NCBI GenBank assembly: GCA_903819975.1
Contig: CAIJFI010000006.1
Coordinates: 1-64,000, forward strand
Direction of reading: 5' to 3'
From: an uncultured Bacteroidota bacterium
GTDB taxonomy: Bacteria; Bacteroidota; Bacteroidia; Chitinophagales; Chitinophagaceae
DNA: 64,000 bases
Below, one piece after another: positions 59,601 through 64,000 of the stretch. Numbering within the stretch: the stretch's first letter is position 1; each line of letters opens with the position of its first letter. The notes under the pieces were generated by a model. The model worked only from the letters and a program-made list of their open reading frames with translations. It made no database searches and was not told the origin of the DNA. A program made the position numbers and the translations under genes.

Positions 59601-60348
59601 GTGTTGATTGTTTTTCGCCTGTATTTACACATAATAAAATATCATGTGCATTGGCGTCATCCTCATTTATATAGTGACTATCGTTGGTAGCAATTACGGG
59701 AACCTTATATTTTTTTGCAAACTTTAAAAGTGTTGCATTAATCGTTTCTTGTTCTGGTATACGATGTCTTTGTAATTCGATATAATAATCTTCTCCAAAA
59801 ATATCAAACCACCATTTAAATTCTTTTTCTGCTTCTTCTTCGCCATGTCTTAAAATATATTGAGGCACATGCGCACCAATGCAGCAGGTTGTTGCAATAA
59901 TTCCTTCGTGGTATTTTAAAATTAATTCCTTATCGATACGAGGGTATTTGCTATACATGCCCTCTATGTAACCAAGAGAGGTTAGTTTAATTAGATTTTG
60001 ATATCCGATTGCGTTTTTTGCTAGAAGTACTTGGTGAAAACGATCATCTTTTGCTTCCTTGGTAAATTGTTTAATGTGTCTGTCTTTTACCATGTAAAAT
60101 TCACATCCTACAATCGGCTTAACAACAGGCTCTAAAATATCTTTCCCGTTTTTATCCTTTCCAACTACCTTGGTTTTTTTCCATGCCTGACTCACAAAGT
60201 TGAAGGCCCCAAACATATTACCATGATCCGTAATAGCCAATGCAGGCATATTATCGGAAATCGCTTTATCGTACAATCCACTAATTGATGCGGCACCGTC
60301 TAGTAGTGAATATTGAGTATGTACGTGTAAATGCGAGAATGTAGGCAT
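56671..60348 (-). CDS. dnaE: DNA polymerase III subunit alpha
   Basis: 1225 residues, full length. It is the replicative polymerase. Order of domains: PHP (FSHLHVHTQYSLLDG at the N-terminus); the C-family polymerase core with the metal-binding aspartates in MPDIDTDFDD (D436, D438, corresponding to E. coli D401 and D403); the GPGRGSAAGSVVAYCIGI and AYRPGPIAYIP-like segments (MNALYRPGPIAYIP); the helix-hairpin-helix region near FGLGGLKGVGEAAIEAI; and a C-terminal OB fold (about 1020-1100). The PHP domain keeps most of its metal-ligand histidines, suggesting it can bind metal; proofreading activity is unproven. Divergent from the C40 peptidase gene. Confidence 0.98.
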   Translation of the reverse strand: MPTFSHLHVHTQYSLLDGAASISGLYDKAISDNMPALAITDHGNMFGAFNFVSQAWKKTKVVGKDKNGKDILEPVVKPIVGCEFYMVKDRHIKQFTKEAKDDRFHQVLLAKNAIGYQNLIKLTSLGYIEGMYSKYPRIDKELILKYHEGIIATTCCIGAHVPQYILRHGEEEAEKEFKWWFDIFGEDYYIELQRHRIPEQETINATLLKFAKKYKVPVIATNDSHYINEDDANAHDILLCVNTGEKQSTPGFDDFVNDELQIKNRRFKFPNNEFYFKTQNEMIELFSDIPEAIDNTNAIVDKVEVLNLKKDILLPAFPIPKEFQVHKDANMNQWEFLKHITWEGAHKRYPEITAEIQERIDFELFTIQTMGFAGYFLIVGDFIKAGREMDVFVGPGRGSAAGSVVAYCIGITNIDPIKYQLLFERFLNPDRKSMPDIDTDFDDEGRQKVIDYVVEKYGKEQVAQIITYGTMAAKSSIKDVARVMDLPLSESNLLAKLVPDKPGTELYRCLHAPITAKEGEKSLAEKEGYQSDDIDNIKKLREIYKGSDLRAAVLHEAEKLEGSIRNTGIHAAGIIIAPKDLTEIMPVATAKDSDLWVTQIEGSVIEEAGVIKMDFLGLKTLSILKTALELIKQNHGIKIDLDTIPLDDEKTFQLYQKGETNATFQFESVGMQKYLRDLKPDKFADLIAMNALYRPGPIAYIPNFIERKHGREVITYDLPEVEEYLSDTYGITVYQEQVMLLSQKIGGFTKGDADVLRKAMGKKQKSVLDKMKAQFVAGAVKNGHPEKVLDKIWTDWEAFAQYAFNKSHSTCYAFVAYQTAYLKAHYPGEYMSAVLNHAGSIDKITFFMEECKRMGIKVLGPDINESLKGFSVNKQGQIRFGLGGLKGVGEAAIEAIILERDKNGPFKDMVDYIKRVLSRAVNKKSLESLAYSGTFDCFPEYHRAQYFNVADGDRSNGLEKLIQYAQATQAMSTGTTNTLFGDLPSAMQVPLPKLGVCEEWTLTETLEHEKDVTGMFMSGHPLDHFNFEMRHYNFTNIAEFNEVKDNLSTQPNQLGRMFKLAGLITDVQHRVTKTGKNFGSFVIEDFTSKTDFLLWSEDYVKFQNYLEVGQKVYINGSFRTRFNQPNNFEFKIQSMSLLETVKQNQTRSIEITLHPSHLNETIISFFEKNLKQNPGKSSFKVTFIEPREQMVASLLTIEKGFLMNDELVEFLDKTPELGVKVNLVN

Positions 60349-60478
60349 AAAGGGTTGGGACTAAGTATGCAAATATCGTCAAAAACAGGGTTTAAACCCA
60401 TCCTAATTTTCCACAAAAAACACTTAAAATTCGACAGATTCAACTCTTTTTTGGCCTTCATGGCTTAACTTGCATCCG

Positions 60479-61234
60479 ATGATTTTGAGAAGCATATACC
60501 ATTTTGTACTATTTATATCTATGATTGCCTTTTTGGGTAGTTGTACAACTATTCAATCTATTTCTAGTTCGGCTAAGTCAGCTGTCTCAAATATCAAATT
60601 GCCAAAGTCTAATGTCTCAAATAATCCACAAGGTTCAAATACCGATAGTGGGCCTATTGAGTTTTTAGATAATTTATCCGTTACGCCAGGTAAAGTATTT
60701 TTAAAGAAGTCATCTATTGGCATTGAGTCTGAAAAGCAAAGCGCTGTAAATGTCAATTTTGATGTGATGCCTTCCAATTTGTCTGAAATTGAAAAGGCAA
60801 ACTGGTTGCAATTAAAGTATTCTATTAAAATGGATGTTGCTGTTGAGTCAGTAAACAATATTCCATTATTAAAAAAGATTGACGAATGGTATGGCACACC
60901 TTATAGTTATGGCGGTAGTTCAAAGTCTGGTGTGGATTGTTCTTTTTTTACTTTAGATGTTATGCAATCTGCATATAATATTAATTTAAAAAGAACAGCA
61001 GCTGAGCAATATGATCAAACCTCAAGAATTAATTGGGAAGATTTAAAAGAAGGAGATTTGATATTTTTTAAAACCGAAGGACCATATAGAATTTCTCATG
61101 TAGGAATTTATCTTTCAAACAATAAATTTGTTCATGCATCGTCTACTAACGGAGTAACTATTAGTGATCTTGCAGAACCATATTATCAGAAGACATTATA
61201 TAGCATGGGAAGGTTGCCAGCTTTGGCTAAATAA
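60479..61234 (+). CDS. NlpC/P60 (C40) family peptidoglycan peptidase lipoprotein
   Basis: 251 residues from the ATG at 60479; an in-frame TTG lies 9 bases upstream. A lipoprotein signal ends in AFLGSC (C22), followed by a Ser/Asn-rich linker (about 25-65). The catalytic domain (about 130-250) has the nucleophile C154 in GVDCSFFTLDVM, H207 in ISHVGIYLSN and a third polar residue at H219 in KFVHASS. Such enzymes cut the peptide stems of peptidoglycan, usually between D-Glu and diaminopimelate. Its stop lies 2 bases from that of the convergent M1 gene. Confidence 0.9.
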   Translation: MILRSIYHFVLFISMIAFLGSCTTIQSISSSAKSAVSNIKLPKSNVSNNPQGSNTDSGPIEFLDNLSVTPGKVFLKKSSIGIESEKQSAVNVNFDVMPSNLSEIEKANWLQLKYSIKMDVAVESVNNIPLLKKIDEWYGTPYSYGGSSKSGVDCSFFTLDVMQSAYNINLKRTAAEQYDQTSRINWEDLKEGDLIFFKTEGPYRISHVGIYLSNNKFVHASSTNGVTISDLAEPYYQKTLYSMGRLPALAK

Positions 61235-61236
61235 AC

Positions 61237-62922
61237 TTACTTTTCAACATTAAGTTCAACATAATATTGATGTTTTATTGCTTCTCCAAATGCAACTGGA
61301 TCAAAGTTTTCAACTTTTATTAATCTCTTTTGAGGGGTATAATCTGCAGGTAAAAAATCAAACCCTTTATCTAAATATTTAAAGTGCAGTGGCATGTCAA
61401 AACCTTTAACACAGTTTTTCCACTGATAGGTTAATATTTTTTCGTTCTTGTCATAGCTATACGAAAAAATAGGAATTTGTATTGTTCTCAAATACTGATC
61501 AAATACTTTGCTAAAATTGATGCCCGATTTTGTTGAAATGTAATTTTCAATTTGTTGAGTTGTAACTGTTTGATGATAGAAGTCTTTATTCAAACCAATT
61601 AAGATGGAACGGAACAGACTATCGTTATTTATAGCATGGCGGATATTGTGAATCATACTGCCAGCTTTTGCATACATATCACCACTACCTTCTTCATTCA
61701 CGCCATAATGACCAATAATAGGTTTGTCATTTTTTATTGTTCTTCTACTACCAACACTATATTCATTGCCTGCTTCTTTTCCATAATAAAATTCTGTAAA
61801 CAAGGTTTCAGAATAATTGGTAAAACCTTCATGCACCCACATATCCGCAATGTCCTTTGAAGTAATATTATTAGCAAACCACTCATGTCCACTTTCATGT
61901 ACTATAATAAAATCCCATTTTAAACCCCAGCCCGATCCAGATAAGTCACGGCCTAAATAACCATTGGCAAATTTGTTGCCGTAAGCTATTGCAGATTGAT
62001 GTTCCATGCCCAAGTGTGGGCTTTGTATCATCTGAAATCCATCCTCGTAAAAAGGATAGGGGCCAAACCAATATTCAAAAGCCTTTAACATCATAGGAAC
62101 TTGAGTGTATTGATTTCGTGCTTTTACAGAGTCCTGTCTTAATGCCCAATAGTGTATATCTAAATTTCCTTTTAATCCTTTATAAGTTTCACTCCATCCA
62201 ATATAGTCACCAATGTATGGGATGATATTGTAGTTGTTGATTGGGTTAGTTACTTTCCATGTAAAATGTTGAGTGCCGTTATTTAAAATTAGTTGCTCAT
62301 CCCATTGTTTTTTCCCATTTGCAATAGCAATAATATTATCTTTTTTAGGTAGCGTTATTTTTATGGTTGCACCATGATCTGGCTCGTCAGACTGTACATC
62401 CTTACATGGATACCATACAGATGCACCTAAACCTTGACATGCCACTGAAATCCATGGATTTCCATTTGCGTCTTTTTTCCAAATCCAGCCTCCATCCCAT
62501 GGTGGGCGTATCGCCTCACGAGGCATACCATGGTATGATATTAATAGTTGAAAATTTTCACCATTTTTCATATTCGTTTTTGGATTAGCAATTGCAATAT
62601 TTCCATCTCTAGTAAATGCTAGGGTATCCATTTTTTTTAACCCATTACTTACCATTATTATTCTATCAATGACTAATGGTTGCTGTAAATCAATTTGGAT
62701 ACGCTTGCTATTTTTAATTGCTTTTACATCCCATAAAACAAAACCTTGAATTGTTTTATTTTCAATATTTGGAGTTACATCAATGGCGTATTGTTGAATA
62801 TCAAACCAATCTCTGTTTTCATTTAAACTACCACGTAGCGTGTCGGCCTTGGTGAACACAGGTTGTGCGTTTGCTGACAATGCCAATGCAAATAGGAAAA
62901 AGTATAAAGTAATTTGTTTCAT
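61237..62922 (-). CDS. Exported M1 family metallopeptidase
   Basis: 561 residues from the ATG at 62922, with a signal peptide (about 1-20, ending ANA). The zinc motif is HESGHEWF (H342, E343, H346), completed by the downstream Glu in DMWVHEGFTNYSE. The exopeptidase segment reads LGMEHQSAIAYGN, in place of the common GAMEN. It has the N-terminal beta saddle and thermolysin-like domain but lacks the large C-terminal helical domain of E. coli PepN, so it is a short M1 enzyme. It probably removes N-terminal residues from peptides in the periplasm. Confidence 0.92.
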   Translation of the reverse strand: MKQITLYFFLFALALSANAQPVFTKADTLRGSLNENRDWFDIQQYAIDVTPNIENKTIQGFVLWDVKAIKNSKRIQIDLQQPLVIDRIIMVSNGLKKMDTLAFTRDGNIAIANPKTNMKNGENFQLLISYHGMPREAIRPPWDGGWIWKKDANGNPWISVACQGLGASVWYPCKDVQSDEPDHGATIKITLPKKDNIIAIANGKKQWDEQLILNNGTQHFTWKVTNPINNYNIIPYIGDYIGWSETYKGLKGNLDIHYWALRQDSVKARNQYTQVPMMLKAFEYWFGPYPFYEDGFQMIQSPHLGMEHQSAIAYGNKFANGYLGRDLSGSGWGLKWDFIIVHESGHEWFANNITSKDIADMWVHEGFTNYSETLFTEFYYGKEAGNEYSVGSRRTIKNDKPIIGHYGVNEEGSGDMYAKAGSMIHNIRHAINNDSLFRSILIGLNKDFYHQTVTTQQIENYISTKSGINFSKVFDQYLRTIQIPIFSYSYDKNEKILTYQWKNCVKGFDMPLHFKYLDKGFDFLPADYTPQKRLIKVENFDPVAFGEAIKHQYYVELNVEK

Positions 62923-62996
62923 ATTATTGAAATGATTAGTAGCCAATAAATTTAAGCGTTTTAATATTCACTTTTAGTTTCTAATTAAATTTTTCC

Positions 62997-63034
62997 GTGC
63001 AGCTGGCGCCGGAATGTTCCTATTCCATCGGACA
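62997..63034. other. GC-rich imperfect hairpin downstream of msrA
   Basis: A short patch unusually rich in G+C for this genome. GGAAT (63011-63015) pairs with ATTCC (63022-63026), and the flanking CC/GG and GTG/CAC could extend it across bulges. It lies 10-47 bases after the msrA stop on the minus strand and may act as a terminator, though no long T run follows. Confidence 0.35.
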
Positions 63035-63043
63035 CTTTGCGTA

Positions 63044-63697
63044 CTATTCTTTTTTTAACTTGGCTTTAAATACCTTTTCAAATTTTTCCAATTTCGGACC
63101 TATCACATAACGACAATAACCTTGGTAGGTATTGTTATTATAATAGTTTTGGTGGTAACTTTCGGCAGAATAGAATTTTGTAAATGGCGTTACTTCGGTA
63201 ATAATGGGCTTATCCCAAGCTTTTGCAGCTGTAAGTTCGGCTATGTATTTTTCAGCCACTTCTTTTTGATGTTCGTTGTGATAAAATACGGCACTTCGGT
63301 ATTGAGGACCTACGTCGTTTCCTTGTTGGTTTGGTGTGGTTGGATCATGTGTTTTCCAAAATACAGCAAGGATATCGTCTAAGCTAATTTTAGTAGTATC
63401 ATAAACAATTTGACAAACCTCAGCATGTCCTGTAGTCTTATCACAAACCTGTTCATAAGTTGGATTTTCTATATGACCACCACTATAGCCACTTGTTACT
63501 TTAACAACGCCTTCTAAACGTTGATAAATGGCTTCTGTGCACCAAAAACAGCCTGATCCTAATGTAATGGTTTCTGTATGGGACATATCTATATTTTTTG
63601 TTTTATTATTGGTTTTGTTGGAATTATTAGGTTGTGCGCAGGCTTCAAAGCCAAAAAAGGCGCTAAACAGTAACAATCCGGTTATTATTTGCTTCAT
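63044..63697 (-). CDS. msrA: Peptide methionine-S-sulfoxide reductase, exported lipoprotein form
   Basis: 217 residues. The MsrA domain (about 40-215) has the catalytic C50 in GSGCFWCTEAIYQRLEG, SGYSGGHIENPTYEQV, TGHAEVCQIVYD and PQYRSAVFYH. Unlike cytoplasmic MsrA it begins with a signal peptide ending in FGFEAC (C20), so it is probably lipid-anchored and repairs oxidised methionine in periplasmic or surface proteins. A linker rich in Asn, Lys and Thr follows the lipobox. Resolving cysteines near the C-terminus are not obvious; the second Cys of the CFWC motif may serve. Divergent from mutS2. Confidence 0.93.
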   Translation of the reverse strand: MKQIITGLLLFSAFFGFEACAQPNNSNKTNNKTKNIDMSHTETITLGSGCFWCTEAIYQRLEGVVKVTSGYSGGHIENPTYEQVCDKTTGHAEVCQIVYDTTKISLDDILAVFWKTHDPTTPNQQGNDVGPQYRSAVFYHNEHQKEVAEKYIAELTAAKAWDKPIITEVTPFTKFYSAESYHQNYYNNNTYQGYCRYVIGPKLEKFEKVFKAKLKKE

Positions 63698-63795
63698 GTA
63701 ATAAGTATATGGGTGTAAATTAAAACAATCTGACCCTATATTTGTTCAAATGGTGTTAATGTTTATTTAAGTAAATTTGCAGCCTATTTAGCACT

Positions 63796-64000
63796 ATGAG
63801 AGTATATCCAGAAAATGCACTAACCCAATTGGAATTTGATAAAATTACTGCCATTTTATTGGGGCATTGTCAAACCAATATAGGTAAGGAGATAGTGGAG
63901 GATATGCGTATACATACCCATTTAAAATATATACAATCTGCTTTAAGGCAAACGGAGGAGTACAAGTATATTAAACTGGCCAATCAATATTTTCCTTCTG
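63796..64000 (+). CDS. MutS2-like DNA mismatch/recombination ATPase (N-terminal fragment, runs off window)
   Basis: Only the first 68 codons are present, with the frame open to the window end. The start MRVYPENALTQLEFDKITA and the following CQTNIGKEIVEDMRIHTH resemble the N-terminus of MutS2 proteins of Bacteroidota. The ATPase and Smr domains that would confirm this lie outside the window. MutS2 proteins suppress recombination or act on stalled ribosomes, depending on species. A -7-like TAAATTTG (63772-63779) lies 16 bases before the ATG. Confidence 0.75.
   Translation, partial: MRVYPENALTQLEFDKITAILLGHCQTNIGKEIVEDMRIHTHLKYIQSALRQTEEYKYIKLANQYFPS

Overview
The window is a stretch of ordinary bacterial chromosome from a low-GC (roughly one third G+C) member of the Bacteroidota, most likely the Chitinophagales/Chitinophagaceae; the family is inferred from gene content, not proven. 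Pointers to the phylum are a type IX secretion type-B C-terminal domain, a PorP/SprF protein, a DUF5686 outer-membrane protein, a fused SecDF, a SusB-type GH97 enzyme, bacillithiol genes, futalosine-pathway MqnE, AT-rich start regions without clear Shine-Dalgarno sites, and promoters of the TTG-N19..20-TAnnTTTG type. I see no phage, plasmid, insertion sequence, CRISPR array or rRNA operon.

Layout. 1-5.4 kb: end of a large repetitive adhesin-like type IX substrate, a PorP/SprF protein, a PorE-like TPR/propeller/OmpA protein and a stand-alone LuxR-type helix-turn-helix protein, all on +. 5.4-10.2 kb: two secreted proteins on - (DUF5686 and SusB-like GH97). 10.2-10.8 kb: a gene-poor repeat region (49-50 bp tandem repeats, a 150 bp palindrome) next to tRNA-Arg(ACG). 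10.9-15.4 kb: a NagB-PIG-L fusion and the glycolytic pair pfkA-pyk on -. 15.6-21.9 kb: S9 peptidase, ABC-F ATPase and two unknown exported proteins. 22.0-25.4 kb: thrS, infC, rpmI, rplT. 25.5-35.5 kb: a + strand run with arginine decarboxylase, bacilliredoxin, lgt, yajQ, L31B, bshB1, aguB-aguA, an amidase, an acyl-CoA dehydrogenase and a PLP homeostasis protein. 35.6-38.6 kb: M20 peptidase and a mutase large subunit. 39.0-39.6 kb: two adjacent long palindromes between terminators. 39.6-46.3 kb: secDF, an FKBP isomerase, a lysoplasmalogenase, groEL-groES. 46.5-48.5 kb: nusB, yajC, coaE. 48.5-64 kb: RlmK-like methylase, aminotransferase, beta-lactamase-fold hydrolase, sdaA, mqnE, a nucleoside transporter, trxA, dnaE, a C40 peptidase, an M1 peptidase, a lipoprotein msrA and the start of a mutS2-like gene.

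How genes work together. Arginine decarboxylase plus AguA and AguB form a complete arginine to agmatine to N-carbamoylputrescine to putrescine route. BshB1 and the bacilliredoxin imply bacillithiol chemistry. The first four genes look like a type IX secretion/surface module. PfkA and Pyk are adjacent glycolytic control enzymes. YajC and SecDF serve the Sec translocon.

The least explained DNA is non-coding: two tandem ~200 bp imperfect palindromes at 39.1-39.5 kb and a 150 bp palindrome beside 49-50 bp hairpin repeats at 10.3-10.7 kb. These are the best candidates for something undescribed. They were found by eye, and their copy number in the genome is unknown.
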